A stretch of DNA of 64,000 nucleotides from Auritidibacter ignavus (GCF_003703835.1 NZ_RDQR01000007.1:32052-96051); one strand, 5' to 3'; shown: positions 50,975 to 59,614, numbered from the stretch's first letter. Program-made: numbers and translations. Notes: generated by a model from the letters alone, not told the origin.

Positions 50975-51250
50975 GTGACAGAAGAAATGATCGCCCTCAT
51001 AGCAACAGCCATCGGGTCACCAGTCTTAGTGAAAATCGTGGAAGCCCTCATCAAATGGTCCTCAGGCAGGGTCTCACGCGAAAAACGACTAGAACAAAAA
51101 ATAGACCAACTCGAAGAAGAAAACACCCAACTACGCCGGGACATTCAACAGGCCGAAGACAGGGCGCACCAGTCCAGGCGTCAAGCAGAAGAAAAAGTAC
51201 ACCAATACCGGCTAAAAATGTACCAGCACGGCATCAAACCCGAAGAATAA
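50975..51250 (+). CDS. membrane-anchored coiled-coil protein of the lysis region
   Basis: 91 residues from GTG: a hydrophobic N-terminal helix (IALIATAIGSPVLVKIVEALI), then a charged coiled coil (EKRLEQKIDQLEEENTQLRRDIQQAEDRAHQSRRQAEEK). A very strong AAAAGGAGG precedes it. The layout is like spanin- or antiholin-type lysis helpers; function unproven. Confidence 0.68.
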   Translation: MTEEMIALIATAIGSPVLVKIVEALIKWSSGRVSREKRLEQKIDQLEEENTQLRRDIQQAEDRAHQSRRQAEEKVHQYRLKMYQHGIKPEE

Positions 51251-51274
51251 CAACACAACAACAAGCACGACGCG

Positions 51275-51309
51275 ACCCCCTCACCCATGACCGGGTTAGG
51301 GGATTTTTT
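51275..51309 (+). terminator. intrinsic terminator between the coiled-coil gene and endolysin
   Basis: CCCCT-C-ACCC (loop ATGACC) GGGT-T-AGGGG followed by A and T6. The late transcript would partly stop here, so endolysin and holin depend on read-through or on an unseen promoter. This may delay lysis. Confidence 0.8.
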
Positions 51310-51334
51310 ATACCCAAAAACAGGAGCACACACT

Positions 51335-52342
51335 ATGCCCTACTACACAGGACTCGCAAGGGTAGCACGGACCACCGGCTACCCGGTCAAAGAAACCAGC
51401 GGATGGAAAACCCGCGGAAACGGCACCATGTCCCCTGTGCGGTCGGTGATGTGTCATCACACCGCCGGAGGTTCACGCGGAAACTACCCGTCCATGAATG
51501 TTGTCAAAAACGGGCGACCAGGGTTACCCGGACCCCTCGCACACTACGGGATCGGGCGCGACGGGACCATTTATGTGATCGCGTCCGGCCTGGCCTATCA
51601 CGCCGGCAGGGTCTCCAAAACCGCGTACACCAACAGGCACAGTATCGGGATCGAAGCAGAAAACACCGGCACCGGCGAACGATGGTCCGACGCACAGCTT
51701 GACTCCTACGTCAAACTCTGCCGTGCCCTGATCGACGAATTCGGGCTACCCGTGTCCGCTGTGGTCGGGCACAAAGAAGCAGCCGTACCCAAGGGTCGAA
51801 AAGTGGACCCTGCATTCACCAGACCGCGCCTGTCCATGAATGATTTTCGTCGGTACGTGAAGCGCGGGTATTACACCAAGCCAGGAAAAGCAACCTCGAA
51901 GAAAAACAACACCACTACTGGGAAGGATTGGTTCAGCATGGCCACCGAAAAACAACTACGAAAGATTGTTCGCGAAGAAACACGGCTCGCCCGCTGGTCG
52001 TACAAACCGAAAAATGACGACTGGGACATGTGCGCGTACAACCGCGAAACCTACAAGCTACTCAAAAACTTGGATAAAAACCTGGGTAAAAAGGTGTGGC
52101 AGTACAAAAACAAATATGCCAAACGCGACATCTACGGATACGTGCGAGAGACCAATAAAGCAAGTGTAGCAACTCAGGGTGAGCTTGCCGGAATTCTGAA
52201 AGCACTAGAGCACCTATCACAAGGTAAGAAGGTCAATCTGGAAGAAGTACGGAAGGCCGCACAAGAAGGTGTAGCGAAAGCTATCAAAGACCTAGAAGCA
52301 GACGTGACACTGACCGTCTCGGCCGACAAGGAGGACAAGTAA
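51335..52342 (+). CDS. endolysin, N-acetylmuramoyl-L-alanine amidase (amidase_2)
   Basis: 335 residues; ATG 51335 with AGGAG upstream. Amidase_2/PGRP fold: SVMCHHTAGGSRGNYPS (His41/His42), LAHYGIGRDGTIYVIASGLAYHAG, HSIGIEAEN and VVGHKEAAVPKGRKVDP with the remaining zinc and catalytic residues. The C-terminal 150 residues are Lys-rich, with repeats like SYKPKNDDWDMCAYNRETYKLLKNL; they may bind the wall but match no domain I know. Confidence 0.92.
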   Translation: MPYYTGLARVARTTGYPVKETSGWKTRGNGTMSPVRSVMCHHTAGGSRGNYPSMNVVKNGRPGLPGPLAHYGIGRDGTIYVIASGLAYHAGRVSKTAYTNRHSIGIEAENTGTGERWSDAQLDSYVKLCRALIDEFGLPVSAVVGHKEAAVPKGRKVDPAFTRPRLSMNDFRRYVKRGYYTKPGKATSKKNNTTTGKDWFSMATEKQLRKIVREETRLARWSYKPKNDDWDMCAYNRETYKLLKNLDKNLGKKVWQYKNKYAKRDIYGYVRETNKASVATQGELAGILKALEHLSQGKKVNLEEVRKAAQEGVAKAIKDLEADVTLTVSADKEDK

Positions 52343-52713
52343 TGCAAAAACGTACTGTAGGACCAGTCACCGGCGCGTCTGCTGTCGGTGGCTCACTCGG
52401 TGCCGCCATCGCGCAAATTATTGTGCATTTCGCACCATCACTCCAGCCAGTGGAGACAGCGGTCACAGTGATTATTACCGCTGTTTTGGCGGTCATTGGT
52501 GGCTGGCTAGTACCCTCGGAAGACTGGGAGCGCATCATGCCGGAGGATGAGACGTTGTTCCTGGATGACACCGAGAACCCGGCAGACCTAGGACTAGAAG
52601 AGGTCGAAGACTTGGATGTCCCGGAAGAACCACCGGCCGACCATGCCGAACCAGTGTCGCATGGTCCATCCGATCTGGGGGTTGACCCGGAGGACGCAGA
52701 AAACCCAACCTAG
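52342..52713 (+). CDS. holin
   Basis: 123 residues. The start overlaps the endolysin stop (TAATG). Two hydrophobic helices (AVGGSLGAAIAQIIVHFA; VETAVTVIITAVLAVIGGWLV) are followed by a long, very acidic tail (DDTENPADLGLEEVEDLDVPEEPPADHAEP), a layout common in actinophage holins. It would form membrane lesions to release or activate the amidase. Confidence 0.85.
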   Translation: MQKRTVGPVTGASAVGGSLGAAIAQIIVHFAPSLQPVETAVTVIITAVLAVIGGWLVPSEDWERIMPEDETLFLDDTENPADLGLEEVEDLDVPEEPPADHAEPVSHGPSDLGVDPEDAENPT

Positions 52714-52732
52714 TAGACACCACAAAAGAATA

Positions 52733-52777
52733 GCCCCGCCCCTGCCGTTACTGGCTCGGGCGGGGCCTTCTTTTTTT
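52733..52777. terminator. strong terminator between the late operon and the leftward right-end genes
   Basis: A perfect 9-bp stem GCCCCGCCC...GGGCGGGGC followed by CTTC and T7 on the plus strand; on the minus strand TATTCTTTT follows, so it probably serves both converging operons. Confidence 0.9.
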
Positions 52778-52780
52778 GCA

Positions 52781-52861
52781 CTAGTCGTCGATGTAGGTGC
52801 TGTAGGTGTCTGTCCATCCGCGTTGTGGTGTGTGCATGTTAGCGGTGATGGTGATTGGCAT
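52781..52861 (-). CDS. microprotein of the right-end leftward operon, 26 residues
   Basis: ATG 52861 is preceded by AAGGAC at five-base spacing; the frame (MPITITANMHTPQRGW...) ends just before the shared terminator. It lies 28 bp after the 79-residue gene on the same strand. Good ribosome site and position support translation; function unknown. Confidence 0.5.
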   Translation of the reverse strand: MPITITANMHTPQRGWTDTYSTYIDD

Positions 52862-52889
52862 GATGTGTCCTTCCCTTTGGGACGTCCCG

Positions 52890-53129
52890 TTAGCCGTTGT
52901 CCGTGATTGTCAGGCCTTCCCACGCTTTGCCAAGGCGGGAGATCATCTCCTGCTCGAGTTTATCGTAGGGCTCGGGGTCTTCGTCTGCCACAATGGATTC
53001 GACATCGCATTCAACCCATTCGCCGTCCTCCAGGGTTTCTGCGACCAGGAAGTCGAGCGTCTCGTCGATGCGATAATCCCAGCGGAGGCGACGTGTCGTG
53101 GTCTCTTCGTTGTTGGTTAAGCGTTTCAT
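52890..53129 (-). CDS. small acidic protein of the right-end operon
   Basis: 79 residues with roughly 22 acidic against 9 basic residues (LDFLVAETLEDGEWVECDVESIVADEDPEPYDKLEQEM). Its start lies about 57 bp downstream of the -10 of a near-consensus promoter, with AAAAAGGATC upstream. Not recognised. Net-negative small prophage proteins can be DNA mimics or antitoxins; this is inference. Confidence 0.7.
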   Translation of the reverse strand: MKRLTNNEETTTRRLRWDYRIDETLDFLVAETLEDGEWVECDVESIVADEDPEPYDKLEQEMISRLGKAWEGLTITDNG

Positions 53130-53185
53130 GATGTGATCCTTTTTGTCTGGTGGCCGGTGGGGTTTCTTTCCCTCCCTGCAATTCT

Positions 53186-53214
53186 AGTATAGTACACTAC
53201 TAGACTAATTGCAA
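53186..53214 (-). promoter_or_regulatory. right-end promoter copy 2 with internal operator
   Basis: On the minus strand TTGCAA - 17 bp - TATACT, close to consensus. The spacer holds TCTAGTAGTGTACTA, shared with copy 1 upstream of 53739. Position: -35 at 53214-53209, -10 at 53191-53186. It drives the acidic gene at 52890-53129. Confidence 0.78.
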
Positions 53215-53228
53215 GGGGTAGGAACAAA

Positions 53229-53441
53229 TTATTTCCCAAGAATCCCTCGAACTGTCGTCCGCGCCAAACCAGACCAGTCAGCTAGCTGATACTCTGAGAC
53301 CCCAGCCTCATGAGCGTCGATAATAGCCCGATCAATGTCCCGCCTGGTCTGAGCAACTTTTGCTCGCCCCTCGGCAAGCTGTCCAGCTAGTTTTTTGATT
53401 TCATGCTCAGTATCGCCCAAGCTATCCTTGTTATCAGTCAT
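53229..53441 (-). CDS. small HTH protein of the right-end operon
   Basis: 70 residues from ATG 53441. An N-terminal helix/coil (EIKKLAGQLAEGRAKVAQTRRDIDRAIIDAH) leads into a helix-turn-helix (EAGVSEYQLADWSGLARTTVRGILG). It starts one base after the stop of the upstream acidic gene. It is the obvious candidate for the factor that binds the duplicated operators on either side of it. Confidence 0.75.
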   Translation of the reverse strand: MTDNKDSLGDTEHEIKKLAGQLAEGRAKVAQTRRDIDRAIIDAHEAGVSEYQLADWSGLARTTVRGILGK

Positions 53442-53442
53442 C

Positions 53443-53739
53443 TCACTCAACTTCTTCCGCGTTCGGATCATCCAGCAGGTCACGCACATCATCGAGGTCA
53501 ATCATGCGCAAATGATCCTCGATTCGCTCCGTCTCATGCCCAGCGTCGATGAATTCCTCGTACTCTTCATCGGAATCCAGGTCATGTTTTGCCATAGTCG
53601 CTCGACGTTCAATAATCATGATCGTATAGGGCGTGTCACCGCTGTAATCAAGAATCTGTGCCAGCGTATATGTGCCAGCACCCCGGCCATTAGCGATATA
53701 GCGTGGACTATAAAATTTCGTGTCCAGCGTGTAAGTCAT
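53443..53739 (-). CDS. acidic protein, first gene of the right-end operon
   Basis: 98 residues: a beta-like N-terminal half (YTLDTKFYSPRYIANGRGAGTYTLAQILDYSGDTPYTIMIIERR) and a strongly acidic C-terminal half (LDSDEEYEEFIDAGHETERIEDHLRMIDLDDVRDLLDDP). Not recognised. Followed at once by the HTH gene, a pairing seen in toxin-antitoxin or regulator-effector modules; the role is open. Confidence 0.7.
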   Translation of the reverse strand: MTYTLDTKFYSPRYIANGRGAGTYTLAQILDYSGDTPYTIMIIERRATMAKHDLDSDEEYEEFIDAGHETERIEDHLRMIDLDDVRDLLDDPNAEEVE

Positions 53740-53794
53740 GATGTGGTTTCCTCTCTGTGTGGTGGGGGTTTCTTTCTTCCCCCTGACATTTACT

Positions 53795-53823
53795 AGTCTA
53801 GTACACTACTAGACCAGATGCAA
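53795..53823 (-). promoter_or_regulatory. right-end promoter copy 1 with operator palindrome
   Basis: On the minus strand TTGCAT - 17 bp - TAGACT. The spacer and -10 contain the inverted repeat GTCTAGTA-CAC-TACTAGAC (plus-strand 53796-53814). The core TAGTACACTACTAGAC and the flanking GCAAGGGGTA are shared with copy 2 about 600 bp away. A factor bound here would block RNA polymerase. Confidence 0.8.
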
Positions 53824-53901
53824 GGGGTAAGCAAAAAAAATTCTCATCGCACCTCATCAGTAAGTAGCTAGGACTCAAGTAGGACTAATGGGACTAGGCT
53901 T

Positions 53902-53962
53902 GTGGCGGTCGAGGACAACCACCAAAAACCGCCACAGACTTTGTGGCGGTTCCGTAGCGGTC
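53902..53962. repeat. right integrase arm-type sites
   Basis: GTGGCGGTC (53902-53910), inverted AAAAACCGCCACA (53924-53936), GTGGCGGT (53943-53950) and GTAGCGGTC (53954-53962) lie about 130-190 bp inside attR. The same direct and inverted units flank attL. This supports the prophage boundaries and marks the attP P' arm. Confidence 0.65.
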
Positions 53963-54028
53963 AAGCCCCAACAGAACCCACCACAAGCCACCACCAACCA
54001 ACACCTAAAAAACCCTCACAACCCGCAC

Positions 54029-54071
54029 AAAAAAAGAGGACCCGCCAGATACCAACGATCCAGCGGGCCCC
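54029..54071 (-). terminator. phage-supplied terminator for rpsD
   Basis: On the minus strand, about 20 bp after the rpsD stop codon, CCCGCTGG...CTGGCGGG forms a hairpin followed by TCC and TCTTTTTTT. It lies inside attR, so it is phage DNA, and replaces the native hairpin now at 14791-14824. Confidence 0.78.
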
Positions 54072-54089
54072 CACAAAAAGAGCCGAAAA

Positions 54090-54102
54090 TTAGCGCGAGT
54101 AA
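54090..54102. other. attR, 13-bp core forming the end of rpsD
   Basis: TTAGCGCGAGTAA is the reverse complement of the last rpsD codons (Tyr-Ser-Arg, TAA). Identical to attL at 14843-14855. The crossover therefore leaves the S4 protein unchanged. Confidence 0.85.
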
Positions 54103-54716
54103 TGCTCAACCACGAGATTTTCCTGGATACCCACGGGAACTTCAGAGCGTTCCGGGGTCCGAACCAGGCGAGCACGCAACTTGTCGATTTCCACATCGAG
54201 GTAGCCGGGAACATCGGGAAGCACTTCCTGGTGAGCTCCGGTGGCAGCAATCTGGAAGGGCACCATGGTCTCCGAGCGCTCGTGAACGTGGATCAGCTGG
54301 CCTTCTTTGACCTGGAAGGAGGGGCGGTCCACACGCTGACCGTCAACCAGGATGTGGCGGTGCACGACCAACTGACGAGCCTGAGCGATGGTGCGTGCGA
54401 AACCGGCACGTAACACCAGGGCATCTAGACGGGATTCCAGCAGGGTAATGAGGTTTTCACCGGCCTGACCGCTACGCCGCTTCGCTTCGGCGAAGTAACG
54501 GCGCATCTGGGCCTCACGCACGTTGTACAGTGCGCGCAACCGTTGCTTTTCCTTCAGACGAACCGAGTAGTCTGAGTCGGCGCGACGACGAGCGCGACCG
54601 TGCTGACCGGGGCCGTAGGGACGGCGCTCCATGTACTTTTCGGCTTTAGGAGTCAGGGCAATGCCGAGTGCGCGTGAGTGGCGCACCGTGCGGCGAGAAC
54701 GCAAGTTCTTAGTCAT
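54090..54716 (-). CDS. rpsD: 30S ribosomal protein S4
   Basis: 208 residues: the S4 N-terminal domain ([33 protein letters not shown]), the S4 RNA-binding domain ([50 protein letters not shown]) and the usual end NLVVEHYSR. It nucleates 16S rRNA folding. The last 13 bp form attR; the protein is complete, so insertion is silent at protein level. No Cys zinc knuckle is present, as in many actinobacterial S4 proteins. Confidence 0.97.
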   Translation of the reverse strand: MTKNLRSRRTVRHSRALGIALTPKAEKYMERRPYGPGQHGRARRRADSDYSVRLKEKQRLRALYNVREAQMRRYFAEAKRRSGQAGENLITLLESRLDALVLRAGFARTIAQARQLVVHRHILVDGQRVDRPSFQVKEGQLIHVHERSETMVPFQIAATGAHQEVLPDVPGYLDVEIDKLRARLVRTPERSEVPVGIQENLVVEHYSR

Positions 54717-55009
54717 GAATCAACTTTCTTGTCATACGGCAATGTCATGTTTGTTCCACTCGCTCGACAAGAACCGGAGGTTTCCGGGATACACAGCGAG
54801 CGTTCCTGGCCTCCCATATCATCTTCGGGAGAGCTGAGGGGTTTGCCGTCACCCGTCATCACTACCATTGCATCGTGGGCCCGGTGCAAACGCGGGTCCT
54901 GCGGTGAACGTGCCAGACTTGTCTACCTTATCAGAGATCGTCGCCGGCACCGAACCTCACCGAGCATCCTGACGGTGGTGTTGGTCTCGTGGACGCTTCT
55001 GGCCCTTGC
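54717..55009 (-). other. rpsD upstream region, no gene seen
   Basis: The 293-bp gap between rarA and rpsD holds no convincing ORF. It must contain the rpsD promoter and leader. A possible -10 (TAAGGT) lies on the minus strand near 54936-54941, without a good -35. S4 often regulates its own mRNA, but I could not identify a defined leader structure. Confidence 0.4.
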
Positions 55010-56572
55010 TTAGTCTTGACTTGTGACGTCGTCGTGCTTGTCGTGGTTCTCGTGGTCGTTCTGTTCCGACTGCGCGGTCGGTACAGTCTTGTCCCTCGTG
55101 GTCGTTGTGGAAGTCTCAGCTTGTCGTGGCGCACTGGGATGACCGCGAAGAATATCGCGGATCACCGGTAGCCGTTCGGAGAGGGAACGTTCCACGCCGT
55201 TGGTTGTTGGATGGTAGTACTCCCGGTTTCTCAACGTGTCGGGCAGGTACTGCTGGGTGGCGATGCTGTGCGGGGCGTCGTGGGCGTACCGGTAGCCAAC
55301 ACCGTGTCCGAGTGCCTTGGCTCCGGGGTAGTGACTATCGCGCAGGTGGGTTGGCACGACCCCGGAGCGACCCGCGCGGACATCGGCGATGGCCTCGTTA
55401 ATGCCTTGATAGGCCCGATTGGATTTGGGCGCGGTCGCCAGATGGACGACGGCTTCAGCCAGGATGATCCGCCCTTCGGGCATCCCGATCAACTGCACCG
55501 CTTGAGCGGCTGCGACCGCAGTTTGCAAAGCGGTTGGGTCAGCCATCCCAACGTCCTCGGAAGCCAGAATAATCAGCCGACGGGCAATGAACCGGGGGTC
55601 CTCACCGGCTTCAATCATGCGCGCCAGATAATGTAGCCCCGCATCCACATCCGAGCCCCGAATGGATTTAATGAACGCCGAGATCACGTCGTAGTGCTGG
55701 TCGCCGTCTTTATCGTAACGTAGCACCGCCCGGTCCATCGCCTGGGCTGCATCTTCTTCGGTGATCACCGGCACGCTGGGTTGCTCACCCTGTTCGGAGG
55801 TGGCAGAGGACTCCGGGGCGTGGTCGAGTGCCACCCCGGCGGAAGCCTCCAGCGTGGTCAGTGCGCGACGGGCGTCCCCGGACGCCATACGCACCAGGTA
55901 GTCCAGGGCTTGGTCGGACAGTGACACGGCGGAATTCAGACCGCGTTCATCGCTGACGGCTCGGGTGATCAGCCCGGAGATATCGTCGTCAGTCAACGGC
56001 TGCAAGGTCAATAACAGGGACCGAGATAATAAGGGGGCAACCACGGAGAAGGAGGGGTTCTCGGTGGTTGCTGCCACCAGCACCACCCAGCGGTTCTCGA
56101 CCCCCGGTAGCAACGCATCTTGTTGGGCCTTATTGAACCGGTGAATCTCGTCGAGAAACAACACTGTGGTCCGACCGTAGAGATCTCGATCGTTCAGAGC
56201 TTGGTCCATGACCCGCCGCACGTCTTTGACACCCGAAGAAATCGCCGATAACTCCACGAACTTCCGTCCTTCGCCCCGGGCAATGACATGCGCCAGCGTG
56301 GTTTTGCCGGTTCCAGGAGGACCGTAGAGAATCACCGAGGCTGGTCCGGCGGCACGTCCCCCGGTGCTGGGTTCTCCCCCGGCCAGATTCCGTAGTGGCG
56401 AGCCCGGGGTCAACAGGTGCTGTTGTCCAACGACTTCGTCGATGGTTCGCGGTCGCATCCGCACCGCCAGTGGCGCTTGGGCTCCCCCAGCTCGATGAGT
56501 GTCGATTCCTGCCGGAGCCTGATCACCGGCATCATCGTGCATCGAACTAAACAAATCAGCCATGGTCTTCAT
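55010..56572 (-). CDS. rarA: replication-associated recombination protein A (RarA/MgsA)
   Basis: 520 residues. AAA+ ATPase: [20 protein letters not shown], Walker [10 protein letters not shown], Walker [21 protein letters not shown], sensor [10 protein letters not shown] and LLSR; the C-terminal MgsA domain shows [48 protein letters not shown]. The protein acts at stalled forks and on single-strand ends. The last 50 residues are a polar, His/Asp-rich tail. A Met three codons in (MADLF) may be the true start. Confidence 0.96.
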   Translation of the reverse strand: MKTMADLFSSMHDDAGDQAPAGIDTHRAGGAQAPLAVRMRPRTIDEVVGQQHLLTPGSPLRNLAGGEPSTGGRAAGPASVILYGPPGTGKTTLAHVIARGEGRKFVELSAISSGVKDVRRVMDQALNDRDLYGRTTVLFLDEIHRFNKAQQDALLPGVENRWVVLVAATTENPSFSVVAPLLSRSLLLTLQPLTDDDISGLITRAVSDERGLNSAVSLSDQALDYLVRMASGDARRALTTLEASAGVALDHAPESSATSEQGEQPSVPVITEEDAAQAMDRAVLRYDKDGDQHYDVISAFIKSIRGSDVDAGLHYLARMIEAGEDPRFIARRLIILASEDVGMADPTALQTAVAAAQAVQLIGMPEGRIILAEAVVHLATAPKSNRAYQGINEAIADVRAGRSGVVPTHLRDSHYPGAKALGHGVGYRYAHDAPHSIATQQYLPDTLRNREYYHPTTNGVERSLSERLPVIRDILRGHPSAPRQAETSTTTTRDKTVPTAQSEQNDHENHDKHDDVTSQD

Positions 56573-56612
56573 TCTAGTAAGCGCCCGCCAACGACTGGGT
56601 ACACTGTGCGCT

Positions 56613-57065
56613 ATGCGCGCAGTGGTTCAAGTTGCTTCACAGGCCCAGGTCACCGTCGGCGAGGAGGTTATTGGACACTTGCACCAACCAGGGCTGGTAG
56701 TCCTGCTCGGTATCAACACCACAGACACCGAGCAGGACGCGACCGCTGTCGCGACAAAGCTCTTCGGGCTACGGATCTTGGAGGGGGAAACGTCGGCGGA
56801 ATCAACCGGTGCACCCTTGTTGGTCATTTCTCAATTCACCCTCTATGGGGATGTCCGCAAGGGCCGTCGCCCCTCCTGGTCGGCGGCAGCCCGCCCCGAG
56901 GTATCCAAACCGCTGTATGACTATTTTGTCTCGACGTTACGGGACCTGGGGGCCGATGTGCAGACCGGTGAGTTCGGGGCGAAGATGGAGGTCTCCTTAA
57001 CCAATTCCGGGCCGTTCACGATCGTGATTGACTCTGATGACCTCAAGGGCCCCCGCCGTGGGTAA
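56613..57065 (+). CDS. dtd: D-aminoacyl-tRNA deacylase
   Basis: 150 residues from MRAVVQVA (the frame opens 17 codons earlier inside the rarA promoter region). Active-site loops: [17 protein letters not shown] (usual SQFTLYGD) and LTNSGPFTI, corresponding to the Gly-cis-Pro loop NxGPVT, with Phe in place of the common Val. It removes D-amino acids and glycine from mischarged tRNA. Divergent from rarA. Confidence 0.93.
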   Translation: MRAVVQVASQAQVTVGEEVIGHLHQPGLVVLLGINTTDTEQDATAVATKLFGLRILEGETSAESTGAPLLVISQFTLYGDVRKGRRPSWSAAARPEVSKPLYDYFVSTLRDLGADVQTGEFGAKMEVSLTNSGPFTIVIDSDDLKGPRRG

Positions 57066-57244
57066 ACCCCCGTTACTTTTTAAGTGTCACTGTTTTCCGG
57101 CAGGATGTGCAGTGTAGGTAGCCGGGTGGTTCACGTGCGCGAGTGGGCGAGCCCCCTAAACCGTCGCCACTGTGCTGAATCTTGGACACGGACCAAGTTG
57201 AACGGATCGTCGGATTTCGCGCCTGCACGCAATCGTGGTCGCTG

Positions 57245-57673
57245 TCAGATCAGTTCCGTCTTTCCCCGACCGTACTGGTCCGGTGTTGTCCCGACCTGTA
57301 CGAATCCCTGCCGAGAGAAGAAGGTCCGGACGTCATGGGGAGCCACATTCAATAGTGCCTCTCCTGCGCCACGGCGCCTGGCCGACGGGTCAACAATCAG
57401 GGGGCTGATCTTGGCAGTACCGTGGCGCTTGATCACGAGGTTGATTTAACCCAGCGGGCGACCTCCGGGTTCTAGTCTGGCGACATATCCCAGTTGGACG
57501 AGAGAGTTGAGGCCGTTGAAGTCTTGTCCGTTTGAACGGTGGTCCTCGATCAGGCGAGTGAGATGCGCGTCGTGATCGCCGTCGTAGTGAGGTTCCAGAG
57601 TGCTGACGAACAAGCCACGGAGAGCGTCAAAGTCACTCTCCTGAGGCTGTTCGACGAAGAAGTCATCGGTCAT
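57245..57673 (-). pseudogene. GNAT acetyltransferase, inactivated by a stop codon
   Basis: The N-terminal part MTDDFFVEQPQESDFDALRG...LVQLGYVARLEPGG runs into TAA at 57446; the same frame continues with LVIKRHGTAKISPLIVDPSARRRGAGEALLNVA and ends FFSRQGFVQVGTTPDQYGRG. The DPSARRRGAGEALL stretch is the acetyl-CoA-binding motif A. Between motif A and the final strand about 20 residues expected of the family are missing, so there may also be an internal deletion. Confidence 0.75.
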
Positions 57674-57949
57674 GACCTTGCCACCTTCCTGCGCTGACCG
57701 GTAGGCGACTGCGGTGCTGACGAGCCACCGCTCAGCGCTTCTGTGTGTTGTACTCGAACCGAAGCTATCACGGGCGTGATATATAGCACGAGTGTGACAC
57801 ACCGTACCGCCCCGATCCAAGCCATCGCCACCCGACCCCCGTGGCTACGACGTTGGAGCGGGGAATCGGCTCGAACGACGCTGCGGCTCAACGCCGCCAC
57901 CAGTGCCTGGGTTCCATCATTTGTCACGACCGTGATACCGTAGTGGCCC

Positions 57950-59614
57950 ATGAGCTACCTCGAAGCACAGTCGGTGAGCTACACGCTGGCCGACGGTCGG
58001 CCCCTGCTCCGCGATGTCTCGTTCCGTGTCGGCCCTCGGGAGAGAGTGGCGGTGATTGGAGCGAATGGAGCAGGCAAGACGACACTGTTACGCATCATCA
58101 CAGGCGAGATCACTCCCGAGGCGGGGGCAGTCTCCCGCAATGGCTCGATTGGAGTGATGCGCCAGTTCGTCGTTTCCGGGACGGTCCAAGAATTGCTACT
58201 GTCGGTGGCTCCTCCGCCCTTGCAGGAAGCCGCCGCAGAACTACGTCGTGCCGAACAAGCGGTTGCCACTACAGACGATATTGATCGGCAGATGGAATAC
58301 GCATCCGCTCTGGCCGCTTGGGGCGAGAAGGGTGGTTACGATCTCGAAGTTCTTTGGGATGCGTGCGCCACAGATTCCCTGGGCTTGCCATTCGAGAAGT
58401 GTTGGGACCGTCCGGTGACAACGTTATCGGGCGGTGAGCAGAAGCGCCTCATTCTTAACGCGCTCCTTCGTGGCCCTGATGAGATTCTTCTCCTCGATGA
58501 ACCAGACAACTTCCTCGACGTCCCAGGCAAACGCTGGCTTGAAAACCAGTTGGTCGAATGTAATAAGAGCGTGCTCTATATCAGCCATGACCGCGAACTT
58601 CTCGCAAACACTGCCACGAGTATCGTCACTCTCGAGCTGGGCAGCGCAGGTAACACCGCATGGGTTCACTCTGGCGGCTTCAGCGGATATCAGAAGGCAC
58701 GCACGCAGCGGTTTGAAAGGCTGGACGAACTGCGGCGTCGATGGGATGACGAGCATGCAAAGTTACGTTCGCTTGTTCAGATGTATAAGCAGAAGGCGGC
58801 CTATAACTCAGATATGACCTCCCGGTACAGGGCGGCGCAGACTCGGTTGGCCAGGTTCGAACAGGCTGGTCCGCCTGAGGCGCAACCACGGGAGCAAAAA
58901 CTTGCGATACGTCTACATGGAGGCAGGACGGGCAAGAAGGCTCTGACGTGTGAGCAACTCGAACTCACCGGACTCGTCCGGCCCTTCGACTTCCAAGCTT
59001 GGTACGGTGACCGCATTGCCGTTCTCGGCAAGAACGGATCTGGAAAGTCGCACTTCCTTCGTCTGCTAGCAGCCGGCGGCGATGACCCCACCCCTGAACA
59101 CGAACCTGTATCCGAGATGCAGATTGATCCAGTGACGCACGACGGTACCGCGCGTCTAGGCGCCCGAGTCCGTCCGGGCTGGTTCGCTCAAACACATGGA
59201 CGCCCCGACCTTCGCGGCCGTAGTCTGCTCTCGATACTGCATCGTGGTGACGAGCACCGGCGTGGAATGCCGCGAGAAGAGTCGTCCCGAGTGCTAGCTC
59301 GTTACGAGCTCGCCCGTTCCGCCGAGCAGAACTTCGATTCCCTGTCTGGGGGGCAACAAGCTCGCTTCCAGATCCTTTTGCTCGAACTTGGCGGTGCGAC
59401 AATGTTGCTTCTCGACGAGCCGACTGACAATCTCGACTTGGAGTCAGCGGAGGCCCTTCAACGAGCGCTCAGAGCCTATGACGGGACAGTTCTTGCCGTG
59501 ACCCATGACCGTTGGTTTGCCCGAGATTTCGATCGCTTCTTGGTCTTCGCCAAGGACGGACAGACGTACGAAACCGACCATCCTGTATGGGACGAATCTG
59601 TCAAAAGGAAATGA
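57950..59614 (+). CDS. ABC-F family ATPase
   Basis: 554 residues with two ATPase domains and no transmembrane part: Walker A GANGAGKTT (37-45), LSGGEQKR, DEPDNFLDV; then a charged linker (about 235-310) and GKNGSGKSH, LSGGQQAR, DEPTDNLD. ABC-F proteins act on the ribosome as translation factors or give resistance to ribosome-targeting antibiotics. Followed within 12 bp by TetR and MFS genes, which favours an antibiotic-resistance role; the drug cannot be told. The second Walker A ends in His instead of Thr/Ser. Confidence 0.9.
   Translation: MSYLEAQSVSYTLADGRPLLRDVSFRVGPRERVAVIGANGAGKTTLLRIITGEITPEAGAVSRNGSIGVMRQFVVSGTVQELLLSVAPPPLQEAAAELRRAEQAVATTDDIDRQMEYASALAAWGEKGGYDLEVLWDACATDSLGLPFEKCWDRPVTTLSGGEQKRLILNALLRGPDEILLLDEPDNFLDVPGKRWLENQLVECNKSVLYISHDRELLANTATSIVTLELGSAGNTAWVHSGGFSGYQKARTQRFERLDELRRRWDDEHAKLRSLVQMYKQKAAYNSDMTSRYRAAQTRLARFEQAGPPEAQPREQKLAIRLHGGRTGKKALTCEQLELTGLVRPFDFQAWYGDRIAVLGKNGSGKSHFLRLLAAGGDDPTPEHEPVSEMQIDPVTHDGTARLGARVRPGWFAQTHGRPDLRGRSLLSILHRGDEHRRGMPREESSRVLARYELARSAEQNFDSLSGGQQARFQILLLELGGATMLLLDEPTDNLDLESAEALQRALRAYDGTVLAVTHDRWFARDFDRFLVFAKDGQTYETDHPVWDESVKRK

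Larger units (their letters stand above)
14843..54102. mobile_element. siphovirus prophage integrated at the 3' end of rpsD
   Basis: The element is bounded by the 13-bp direct repeat and has integrase at the left end, divergent lysogeny control, recombination and replication genes, terminase, a full head and tail set, lysis genes and a small leftward gene set at the right end. No structural gene looks broken. Host genes rpsD and alaS, neighbours in other actinobacteria, lie on opposite sides. Length is about 39.26 kb. It is probably intact, but induction cannot be judged from sequence. Confidence 0.93.

Noticed and set aside
53888..54310. Plus-strand frame running across attR into rpsD
   Set aside because: It covers arm sites, the terminator and antisense rpsD; an accident of the junction.
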